Shown piece after piece: positions 25,432-32,267 of a stretch of 32,816 nucleotides of DNA. The first letter of the stretch is position 1, and every line of letters begins with the position of its first letter. The notes under the pieces were generated by a model. That model was given only the letters and a program-made list of their open reading frames with translations. It was not told where the DNA came from and did not search any database. The stretch is from contig CADBRX010000163.1 in the NCBI GenBank assembly GCA_902797175.1, positions 1 through 32,816 on the forward strand, written 5' to 3'. This DNA comes from an uncultured Coriobacteriaceae bacterium (GTDB taxonomy: Bacteria; Actinomycetota; Coriobacteriia; Coriobacteriales; Atopobiaceae). Made by a program: the position numbers and the translations under genes.

Positions 25432-26508
25432 ATGTGCGGAGTATCGAATTATGAGAGGCAGGTGCTCAACCTGAGCATCCCGGCCTTTGACCAGGGGGCG
25501 GCTGAGGTTGCCCGCGCACGATGGAACGCGGTGGCCAAGCCCATAGGCTCGCTGGGCCTGCTGGAAGACGCGGTGACGCAGATCGCGCTCGTCACGGGAA
25601 GCGCCGACATCGACATATCGAGGCGTTGCGTGGCGGTGCTCTGTGCCGACAATGGCGTGGTGGCTGAGGGCGTCTCGCAAAGCACCCATGAGGTGACCAC
25701 CACGGTTGCCGAAAACGTTGCTCGCGGGGTATCGTCCGTCGGCCTCATGTGTCGCCCCTTTGGAATTGATTGCGTGGCCGTTGACCTCGGCATGGTGAAT
25801 CCCGCTGGTGTGGAGGGCGTGCTTGACAGGCGCATCGCCGCAGGGACCGGAAACATCGCCCATGGGCCCGCCATGACGCGTGAGCAGGCCGCCCAGGCCG
25901 TCATGGTGGGAGTCGAGCTGGTGGGTGACCTCAAGAGGCAAGGGTATGGCCTCATCGCCACCGGCGAGATGGGCATTGGCAACACGACCACCGCGACCGC
26001 CATGGCATGCGCGTTTCTGGGAAGCGACCCAGAAGCCCTGACTTCGCGTGGCGCGGGGCTTTCCGACGAGGGACTCCGTCGCAAGAAGGCGGCTATCGCG
26101 CAGGCACTCGAGGTCAACAAGCCGCTACCAGACGACCCCCTCGACGTGCTCTCGAAGGTCGGCGGCCTTGACATTGCGGGAATGTGTGGCATGTTCATTG
26201 GTGGTGCGGTGCATCGTGTGCCGGTTATCATCGACGGGCTCATCAGCGTGGTCGCCGCCTGGTGTGCCTTGCGCCTCAAGCCGAGGTGCGTGCATGCCAT
26301 GCTGGCCTCACACGTGTCCGCAGAACCGGCGGCAGGGCTGCTGCTCGACCGAATGGGACTCCAGGCGCCCATTCACGCGGGGATGCGCCTTGGCGAGGGC
26401 ACCGGTGCCGTGAGTCTCATCCCGCTCCTCGACATGGCCCTTTCGCTCTACCGCGAAGGCACGACCTTTGAGGCGTGTGGCCTGGTCCCTTTCGAGGTGA
26501 GGCCGTGA
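25432..26508 (+). CDS. cobT: Nicotinate-nucleotide--dimethylbenzimidazole phosphoribosyltransferase
   Basis: 358 residues from ATG 25432; a purine-rich GGGAGTGAGG lies about 9 nt upstream. Motifs are KPIGSLGLLE, CADNGVVAEGVSQS, GEMGIGNTTTATA and RLGEGTGAVSLIPLLD, with catalytic glutamate E322. It activates the lower-ligand base as alpha-ribazole phosphate. No gene for making a lower-ligand base is in the window, so the base used cannot be told from here. Confidence 0.94.
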   Translation: MCGVSNYERQVLNLSIPAFDQGAAEVARARWNAVAKPIGSLGLLEDAVTQIALVTGSADIDISRRCVAVLCADNGVVAEGVSQSTHEVTTTVAENVARGVSSVGLMCRPFGIDCVAVDLGMVNPAGVEGVLDRRIAAGTGNIAHGPAMTREQAAQAVMVGVELVGDLKRQGYGLIATGEMGIGNTTTATAMACAFLGSDPEALTSRGAGLSDEGLRRKKAAIAQALEVNKPLPDDPLDVLSKVGGLDIAGMCGMFIGGAVHRVPVIIDGLISVVAAWCALRLKPRCVHAMLASHVSAEPAAGLLLDRMGLQAPIHAGMRLGEGTGAVSLIPLLDMALSLYREGTTFEACGLVPFEVRP

Positions 26509-27128
26509 TGGAGCTCCTGCTGATGCGTCATGGTGCCACGAGGGGCAACGAGTTGCGTCGCTATGTTGGCCGTGGTAGCGACGAGCCCTTGAGCGAGAAG
26601 GGAATGGTTCAATGTAAAGAGGTGGGGGCATTCCCTCGGGTGAGGCGGGCATACGTGAGCCCGATGCTTCGTGCCAGACAGACGGCACGGCTCTGCTTTC
26701 CCCATGCGGAACTAATCGTGGTGCCAGGACTTGAGGAGTATGACTTTGGTCAGTTTGAGGGCAAGTCTGCCCAAGACATGGAACATGACGAGGCGTATCG
26801 GGCCTGGGTTGACGGCTGGTGCAAGGGACGTTGCCCAGGGGGAGAGAGCCGAGCGGAGTTTGTCTCGCGCACGGCCCGCGCGCTGAAGGATATGCTTGTC
26901 CGTGCGGCTGAGAGGGAAGAGCAGAAGGTGATCGTCGTCGCACATGGTGGCACCGTCATGGCGGCGATGAGCTCGTTTGCGGATGGGAGTGCCCTTGCCG
27001 ATGACTACTTTGGCTGGCAGGTTGGCTGCTGCGAGGGCTATGCCTGCACGGTGGATTGGCATGACGGGCATCTCTTCCTGGATGTGCCACATCACGTACG
27101 GAATCTGGCCATTGGGTGTGGGCTATAG
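26508..27128 (+). CDS. cobC: Alpha-ribazole phosphatase, histidine-phosphatase family
   Basis: 206 residues from ATG 26508, overlapping the cobT stop. LLMRHGATRGN carries the phosphoryl-accepting H8, and VVAHGGTV the second histidine H146. EEYDFGQFEGKSAQD matches the substrate-proximal loop of CobC-type phosphatases. It would dephosphorylate alpha-ribazole phosphate or cobalamin phosphate. Generic phosphoglycerate-mutase-like enzymes share the fold; the position between cobT and cobU supports CobC. Confidence 0.88.
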   Translation: MELLLMRHGATRGNELRRYVGRGSDEPLSEKGMVQCKEVGAFPRVRRAYVSPMLRARQTARLCFPHAELIVVPGLEEYDFGQFEGKSAQDMEHDEAYRAWVDGWCKGRCPGGESRAEFVSRTARALKDMLVRAAEREEQKVIVVAHGGTVMAAMSSFADGSALADDYFGWQVGCCEGYACTVDWHDGHLFLDVPHHVRNLAIGCGL

Positions 27129-27183
27129 TGGGGATCGTCTCTTTTGCCCGCGACTTGCGATAACGCTTCTTTAGGATGGAGCC

Positions 27184-27459
27184 ATGGACAACGGCACGAC
27201 CTTCTTTCGCAACACGGATTGCGCCTACTTTCCCTGTCACGAGGGAGTTGATGAGTCGCGGTTCAACTGCCTGTTCTGCTACTGTCCGCTCTATGCACTG
27301 GGCCCTCGTTGCGGTGGCGACTTTTCCTACACCAAGGGTGGCGTGAAGGACTGCTCCGGTTGCACGCGCCTGCATGAGGGGGACGAAGGTGCCCGTATGG
27401 TGAGGGAGCTCTTTCCGCTCTTGGCGGAACTTGCAGGGCGTGAGGGGGACGTCTCATGA
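27184..27459 (+). CDS. Cysteine-rich small-domain protein of cobalamin clusters
   Basis: 91 residues with eight cysteines (C13, C18, C29, C32, C34, C43, C57, C60) and H19 and H64 nearby, suggesting a zinc or iron-sulfur site. The pattern NxDCxYxPCH...FNCLFCYCPLY...CGG...KDCSGC matches the 'cysteine-rich small domain' family that is often encoded in B12 clusters. Its role is unknown. A 55-nt gap separates it from cobC, while its end overlaps cobU by ATGA, so it is co-translated with the nucleotide-loop genes. Confidence 0.82.
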   Translation: MDNGTTFFRNTDCAYFPCHEGVDESRFNCLFCYCPLYALGPRCGGDFSYTKGGVKDCSGCTRLHEGDEGARMVRELFPLLAELAGREGDVS

Positions 27460-27989
27460 GGGCGCTCGTCGTAGGTGGCTCCGGGAGCGGCAAGTCGGCC
27501 TATGCCGAGCAGCTTGCGACCCTCCTCTCGGAAAGGCGCACCTATATCGCCACGATGCGCTCCGAAGGCCGTGAGGCCGCAGAAAGGATCAGCCGGCACC
27601 GTGCGCAACGAGCGGGACTGGGGTTTGAAACCATCGAACGCCCTGACTCGCTGGCCGCTGCATCCGCGACCGTCAGGGGAGGGGTCGTGCTGGTGGACGA
27701 CCTCGGTAACCTGGTGGCCAACGCGCTCTTTTTTCCTGACGGATCCATGGCTGACCCGCGCGAGGTGCTCGACCGTCTGGACAACGAGGTCAAAGGCCTT
27801 GCACGGGCCTTTGACCATGTGGTGCTCGTAAGCAACGAGGTGGGAGCCGAGGGCCTCCATGAGCAAGACTCGACCAACGTCTGGGTCCGCCTGATCGGTG
27901 CCCTCAACTGCCTCATCGCCACGACCTTCGACGAGGTGACCGAGGTCGTGTGCGGCGTTCCCTGTCAGGTCAAGGGGATGCTGTCATGA
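27456..27989 (+). CDS. cobU: Adenosylcobinamide kinase / adenosylcobinamide-phosphate guanylyltransferase
   Basis: 177 residues, the usual CobU length. P-loop GGSGSGKSAYAE (7-18); RISRHRAQR includes H48, equivalent to the guanylylated histidine of Salmonella CobU; the C-terminus ends with LIGALNCLIA...VCGVPCQVKG. It phosphorylates adenosylcobinamide and transfers GMP to make AdoCbi-GDP for CobS. It overlaps both neighbours by ATGA. Confidence 0.94.
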   Translation: MRALVVGGSGSGKSAYAEQLATLLSERRTYIATMRSEGREAAERISRHRAQRAGLGFETIERPDSLAAASATVRGGVVLVDDLGNLVANALFFPDGSMADPREVLDRLDNEVKGLARAFDHVVLVSNEVGAEGLHEQDSTNVWVRLIGALNCLIATTFDEVTEVVCGVPCQVKGMLS

Positions 27990-28747
27990 TCGTGCTTCGC
28001 TCCCTTGTCATGGCGTTTTCGCTCTTCACGGTCATTCCCATGCCGCAGGTTGACTGGAGTGAGCGCAACATGCGCTACCTGATGGCCGCATTCCCAGCGG
28101 TCGGCCTGCTGATAGGTGCCCTTGTCTGGGGCTGGTGGCACCTCTGCGGCATGCTGAGGTTTGCCTCGCTCATGCGGGCTGCAGGCGTGACCCTCATTCC
28201 CGTAGCCTTGACGGGAGGGATTCACCTGGACGGCTTTGCCGATGTGATGGATGCGCTTTCGAGTCACGCCGAGCCAGAGCGAAAGCGCCAGATCATGAAG
28301 GATCCCCACGTTGGGGCCTTTGCGATCATGGGGGTGTGCTGCTATCTGATTGCCTACCTTGCCCTGGCCTCCGAGGTGGATGAGGAACATCTGCTTGCGC
28401 TCGCCTGCGTCCCCATCCTCAGTCGTTGCCTCAGCTCCTATGCCACCGTCTCCTTCAGAAAGGCAAGCAAGACCGGCATGCTTGCGGATGAGGGAACGAC
28501 TGTTGGCGCACCCGCGATTCGCCTCGTCGTCCTTGGCATCTACATGGCGGTCGGTGCCTTGTTGGTTGCGTGTGACGGAGCCGTGGGAGTGCTTGTCGTG
28601 ATGGCTGCGGTTGTGGTGCTCCTTTACGTCAAGCGCATTGCCGAGAGGGAGTTTGGCGGCATGGGTGGCGACTTGGCAGGGCTCTTTCTTCAGCTCGCAG
28701 AGCTCGTGATGCTTGCGGTCATTGCCGTGGTGGGAAGGCTGGTCTAA
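27986..28747 (+). CDS. cobS: Adenosylcobinamide-GDP ribazoletransferase (cobalamin synthase)
   Basis: 253 residues from ATG 27986. An integral membrane protein with FSLFTVIPMP at the start, AAFPAVGLLIGAL, GGIHLDGFADVMDAL (metal-binding aspartates) and KDPHVGAFA, all typical of CobS. It joins AdoCbi-GDP and alpha-ribazole (or its phosphate) at the membrane as the last assembly step. It overlaps cobU by ATGA. Confidence 0.94.
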   Translation: MIVLRSLVMAFSLFTVIPMPQVDWSERNMRYLMAAFPAVGLLIGALVWGWWHLCGMLRFASLMRAAGVTLIPVALTGGIHLDGFADVMDALSSHAEPERKRQIMKDPHVGAFAIMGVCCYLIAYLALASEVDEEHLLALACVPILSRCLSSYATVSFRKASKTGMLADEGTTVGAPAIRLVVLGIYMAVGALLVACDGAVGVLVVMAAVVVLLYVKRIAEREFGGMGGDLAGLFLQLAELVMLAVIAVVGRLV

Positions 28748-28749
28748 CC

Positions 28750-29091
28750 ATGATATTGGTCATCGGGGGGATTGCCTCGGGCAAACGCTCGTACGTGGTG
28801 TCGCTCGGATACGGCGAAGCCCAGATGGGCTGTGCACTCTATGACGGGAAGCCGGTTCTCTGCGGTCTCGAGGAGATTCTTCGTGACGGTGCGCTCGACG
28901 CTTCCGCAATCGAGGACGTGCGTTCACGCGCTGTGGTCACCTGTTGCGAGGTGGGTATGGGTGTGGTGCCTATGGACGCGTCGGAGAGGGCGTGGCGTGA
29001 ACGTGTGGGACGTACATGCTCGTCGCTTGCCGCAGACGCGGACATGGTCGTACGCATGGTCTGTGGCATACCGCAAACGATCAAGGGGTGA
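28750..29091 (+). CDS. Miniature CobU-like protein with altered P-loop
   Basis: 113 residues starting 2 nt after cobS. The N-terminus GGIASGKRSY resembles the CobU P-loop, but the residue after the Walker lysine is Arg, not Ser/Thr. The C-terminal half (EVGMGVVP...ERAWRERVGRTCSSLAADADMVVRMVCGIPQTIKG region) matches the CobU C-terminus. The RHR segment holding the guanylylated histidine is absent. It could be a shortened paralogue with a regulatory or partial kinase role, or a decaying duplicate. The intact frame and tight operon spacing argue against a pseudogene. Confidence 0.72.
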   Translation: MILVIGGIASGKRSYVVSLGYGEAQMGCALYDGKPVLCGLEEILRDGALDASAIEDVRSRAVVTCCEVGMGVVPMDASERAWRERVGRTCSSLAADADMVVRMVCGIPQTIKG

Positions 29092-29101
29092 GTGGGCGAC
29101 C

Positions 29102-29683
29102 ATGAAAGCAGGATTTGACCGGGCAAGGCAATTCACCATCCTTCCCTTGCTGGCGTGGGCGCTGATAAGCGCGCTGCTGCTTGGAGCACCCACAGCCGCG
29201 GCGGCAAAGGGCGAGCCCCTCTCTGACGACCCCTATGCGGACGCGATGCAGGTTGCCTGGGAGGATGGCGACTACCTGGTGAACGTCAGCATGGCAGGGG
29301 GAAGCGGAAGGGCCAGCGTGTCAACACCGGCAGAGGTCAGCGTCAAGGGGGGCAAGGCGGCTGCACGCATCGTGTGGTCAAGCCCCAACTACGACTACAT
29401 GGTCGTGGCTGGAAAGACGTATGTGCCCGTTAACGAGGACGGCAACTCGGTCTTTTTGATCCCGGTGCTCTCTATTGACGAGCCCTTCGACGTCGTTGGC
29501 GACACCACGGCCATGAGCCAGCCTCACGAGGTCTCCTATCAGCTGCTATTTGACTCGGCAAGCGCCGTGGAAGCGGGCACAGCGGGGGCTCCAGGGCACT
29601 TGGTTTTCCTTCCCGTCATCGCTGTCTGCGTAGCATTGTTCGGAATCTGTCTTGCCGTCGCGATAATTCGACGCAACGGGTAG
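29102..29683 (+). CDS. Secreted, membrane-anchored NEAT-like domain protein
   Basis: 193 residues from ATG 29102. A signal peptide (about 1-35, ending TAAAA) is followed by one beta-rich domain: DGDYLVNVSMAGGSGRASV, VSVKGGKAAARIVWSSPNYDYMVV, a GNSVFLIPVLSIDEPF block and HEVSYQLLF. This is the NEAT-like iron-transport-associated pattern, related to the lipoprotein encoded at 10615. A C-terminal helix (about 168-188) followed by RRNG anchors it, and there is no LPXTG sorting signal. It is the last gene of the B12 operon. The ligand may be heme, a corrinoid or metal complex and is unknown. Confidence 0.78.
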   Translation: MKAGFDRARQFTILPLLAWALISALLLGAPTAAAAKGEPLSDDPYADAMQVAWEDGDYLVNVSMAGGSGRASVSTPAEVSVKGGKAAARIVWSSPNYDYMVVAGKTYVPVNEDGNSVFLIPVLSIDEPFDVVGDTTAMSQPHEVSYQLLFDSASAVEAGTAGAPGHLVFLPVIAVCVALFGICLAVAIIRRNG

Positions 29684-29735
29684 CCCAGCTCTTCCCTTCG
29701 ATCGAAAAAGCCCCCATCATTATTTGCTAGGTACC

Positions 29736-29763
29736 TTGACATTTTTCTGTGTCAGCGTATCGT
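29736..29763 (+). promoter_or_regulatory. Promoter with overlapping inverted repeat before marR
   Basis: TTGACA (29736-29741), a 16-nt spacer and TATCGT (29758-29763) form a good promoter. An inverted repeat TGACA (29737-29741)/TGTCA (29750-29754) overlaps the -35 and spacer, a fit for autorepression by the MarR protein encoded just downstream. Confidence 0.6.
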
Positions 29764-29793
29764 TAAACAGGGAATGAGAGAAGGGGGGAGCAT

Positions 29794-30246
29794 ATGGAGG
29801 ACTGCGAAGGGCAGGCCCAGACCATTGGCCATCGCATATTGCATGACCTTGGGTTCTTTGGGCATTACATGCACTTCAACGTCGGCGGCAGGTCAGGCAA
29901 GCAGCACACGCTCGCAAAGCTGCACAAGGCGGGCGGACAGCTCTCACAGCGCGAGCTCCAGGAGCGTTCGGGAATCAGCTCGGCAGCGCTTTCGGAGGTG
30001 CTGTCAAAGCTCGAGGGGGAAGGCCTCATCGTGCGCGAGCGCTCCGAGGAGGACCGCCGCCAGATGCAGATAGCGCTCACCGAGGAGGGAACGCGGCGCG
30101 CCGTGCAGCTGAAGGCGGTGTTTGACCAGTTTGAGGTCGAATGCCTCTCGTGCCTGAGCGACGACGAGCAGGTCGAGCTCCTCGGCCTGCTTGACAGGCT
30201 TGCGGCGCATTGGAGGGGAATGGAGCGAAAGGAGGAGTGCGCGTGA
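29794..30246 (+). CDS. MarR-family transcriptional regulator
   Basis: 150 residues; AAGGGGGGAG lies just before ATG 29794. A winged helix spans about residues 45-105: QLSQRELQERSGISSAALSEVLSKLEGEGLIVRERSEEDRRQMQIALTEEG region, with the MarR recognition helix and the D-R-R-Q wing. Flanking helices form the dimer interface. Its stop overlaps the GTG start of the ABC exporter (GTGA), so it almost certainly controls this exporter and itself. The inducing compound is unknown. Confidence 0.9.
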   Translation: MEDCEGQAQTIGHRILHDLGFFGHYMHFNVGGRSGKQHTLAKLHKAGGQLSQRELQERSGISSAALSEVLSKLEGEGLIVRERSEEDRRQMQIALTEEGTRRAVQLKAVFDQFEVECLSCLSDDEQVELLGLLDRLAAHWRGMERKEECA

Positions 30247-32267
30247 GCGAAGAGCAGAACGACAGGGCCATGGCGCACCTGACGCTTGGTCAGATTTTCA
30301 AGACTTTGGGTGGAAGCATCCGCGAGAACAAGAAGAACTCGCTCATAGCGCCCATCTTCGTGACGGGCGAGGTCGTCATCGAATGCGTCATCCCGTTCAT
30401 CACCTCGCAGCTCATCAACGAGCTCAACGTGGGCGCGGACATGGCGACCATCGCGCGCTACGGCATCATTCTGGCGGTCCTCGCCCTGATCAGCCTGGCA
30501 TGCGGCACCATCGCGGGCATCGCGTGCTCCGTGGCGTCGACGGGCTTTGCGCGTAACCTCCGCCACGACATGTTTGCCGCCATCCAGCGGTTCAGCTTCT
30601 CCAACATCGACCGCTTCTCGACCAACTCGTTGGTCACGCGTCTCACGACGGACACCCAGAACGTCCAGATGGCCTACATGCAGATTATCAGGAGCGCCGT
30701 GCGCAGCCCCCTCATGATCGTGTTTGCGGCGACGATGGCCTTCGTCTCGGGCGGCCCGATGGCCTCGCTCTACGTGGTCGTGGGCTTCTTCCTGGGATTT
30801 GCCCTCATCGGCATCGCCCGCATCGTCATGCCCATCTTCCGCCGCATCTTCAAGAAGTACGACCGCCTGAACGAGTCGGTCGAGGAGAACGTCAGCGGAA
30901 TCCGCGTGGTCAAGAGCTTCGTGCGCGAGGAGTACGAGAAGCAGAAGTTCGAGAAGGCGTCAGGCGAGGTCTTCCAGGACTTCTGGGGTGCCGAGCGCAT
31001 CCTTGCCTGGAACCAGCCGCTCATGACGTTTGCCGTGGACACCATCTATGCGTTCGTGGTGTACTTTGCCTCGCGGCGCATCATCTCCACGGCGGGCACT
31101 GCCATGCAGGTGGGCAACATGAGTGCCCTCATCACGTACGGCTTCTCCATGCTCATGAGCCTCAACATGCTCTCGATGATCTTCGTCATGATCACGATGG
31201 CGGAGGAGAGCGCGCGCCGCATCTGCGAGGTGCTGCTTGAGGAGCCCGACCTCGCCAACCCCGACAATCCCGTATACGAGGTTGCGGACGGTTCCGTCGA
31301 CTTTGACGACGTGAGCTTTGCCTACCATCCCGAGTCCGGCCGCTTCGCGCTGCATGACATCAACCTCCACATCAAGAGTGGCGAGGTCATCGGCGTGATC
31401 GGAGGCACGGGCTCGTCCAAGTCCACGCTCATCCAGCTCATCAGCCGCCTGTATGATGCCACCAAGGGCACCGTGCGCGTGGGTGGCATCGATGTCAAGG
31501 ACTACGACATGGATACCCTGCGCAACCAGGTTGCCGTCGTGCTGCAGCGCAACGTCCTGTTCTCGGGCACCATCAAGGAGAACCTGCGCTGGGGCAACGA
31601 GGAGGCTACCGACGAGGAGCTCGTCGAAGCCTGCAAGCTCGCGCAGGCCGACGAGTTCATCCAGCAGTTCCCCGATGGCTATGACACCTACATCGAGCAG
31701 GGCGGCACCAACGTGTCCGGCGGTCAGAAGCAGCGCCTGTGCATCGCGCGTGCCCTGCTCAAGAAGCCCAAGATCCTCATCCTGGACGACTCCACGAGTG
31801 CGGTCGACACCAAGACCGACAAGCTCATCCGTGCGGGCTTCAAGAGCTTCATCCCCGAAACGACCAAGATCATCATTGCCCAGCGCACGGGTTCGGTCGA
31901 GGACGCCGATCGCATCATCGTGATGGATGACGGCGGCATCTCGGCCGTGGGCACGCACGAGGAGCTGCTCAAGAGCTCCGATATCTACCGCGAGGTCTAT
32001 CTCACGCAGAACAAGGCGAGCCACGACGAGGCTCTCGCAGGCCAGGACGTCACCGACCCGGTGAGCGGCGTCGGCGCTCCCGTCGAGGACCGTGCCGCCA
32101 ACGTGGACGAGGCGGACATCGCCGCCGCGCGCGAGAAGGTGACGGTCGTCCCCGCCACGCACTCGCGCAAGCACGAGGTCGAGTACCGCGCAAAGAGTGC
32201 CAGCTCGCAGATGGCCAACACGGCCTTGCGTGCAGAGTCCCAGGAAGGAGGCGATCTGAATGGCTAA
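30243..32267 (+). CDS. ABC exporter half-transporter with degenerate ATPase site
   Basis: 674 residues from GTG 30243. The transmembrane domain (about 30-330) has six predicted helices and the ENVSGIRVVKSFVREEYE coupling region. The NBD carries Walker A GGTGSSKST (387-395), signature VSGGQKQR (491-498) and Walker B ILILDD, where D516 stands in place of the catalytic Glu and Q547 replaces the switch His (IIIAQR). These changes are typical of the degenerate subunit of heterodimeric exporters such as TM287/288. A hydrophilic tail of about 80 residues follows the NBD. The next gene overlaps by 8 nt and is the expected partner. Drug or peptide export is plausible; the substrate is unknown. Confidence 0.92.
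   Translation: MSEEQNDRAMAHLTLGQIFKTLGGSIRENKKNSLIAPIFVTGEVVIECVIPFITSQLINELNVGADMATIARYGIILAVLALISLACGTIAGIACSVASTGFARNLRHDMFAAIQRFSFSNIDRFSTNSLVTRLTTDTQNVQMAYMQIIRSAVRSPLMIVFAATMAFVSGGPMASLYVVVGFFLGFALIGIARIVMPIFRRIFKKYDRLNESVEENVSGIRVVKSFVREEYEKQKFEKASGEVFQDFWGAERILAWNQPLMTFAVDTIYAFVVYFASRRIISTAGTAMQVGNMSALITYGFSMLMSLNMLSMIFVMITMAEESARRICEVLLEEPDLANPDNPVYEVADGSVDFDDVSFAYHPESGRFALHDINLHIKSGEVIGVIGGTGSSKSTLIQLISRLYDATKGTVRVGGIDVKDYDMDTLRNQVAVVLQRNVLFSGTIKENLRWGNEEATDEELVEACKLAQADEFIQQFPDGYDTYIEQGGTNVSGGQKQRLCIARALLKKPKILILDDSTSAVDTKTDKLIRAGFKSFIPETTKIIIAQRTGSVEDADRIIVMDDGGISAVGTHEELLKSSDIYREVYLTQNKASHDEALAGQDVTDPVSGVGAPVEDRAANVDEADIAAAREKVTVVPATHSRKHEVEYRAKSASSQMANTALRAESQEGGDLNG

Noticed and set aside
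29684-29735. Intrinsic terminator after the cobalamin operon
   Set aside because: Only a short TTCGATCGAA palindrome and scattered A/C runs are seen. No convincing GC-rich stem followed by a T-tract is present, so none is annotated.
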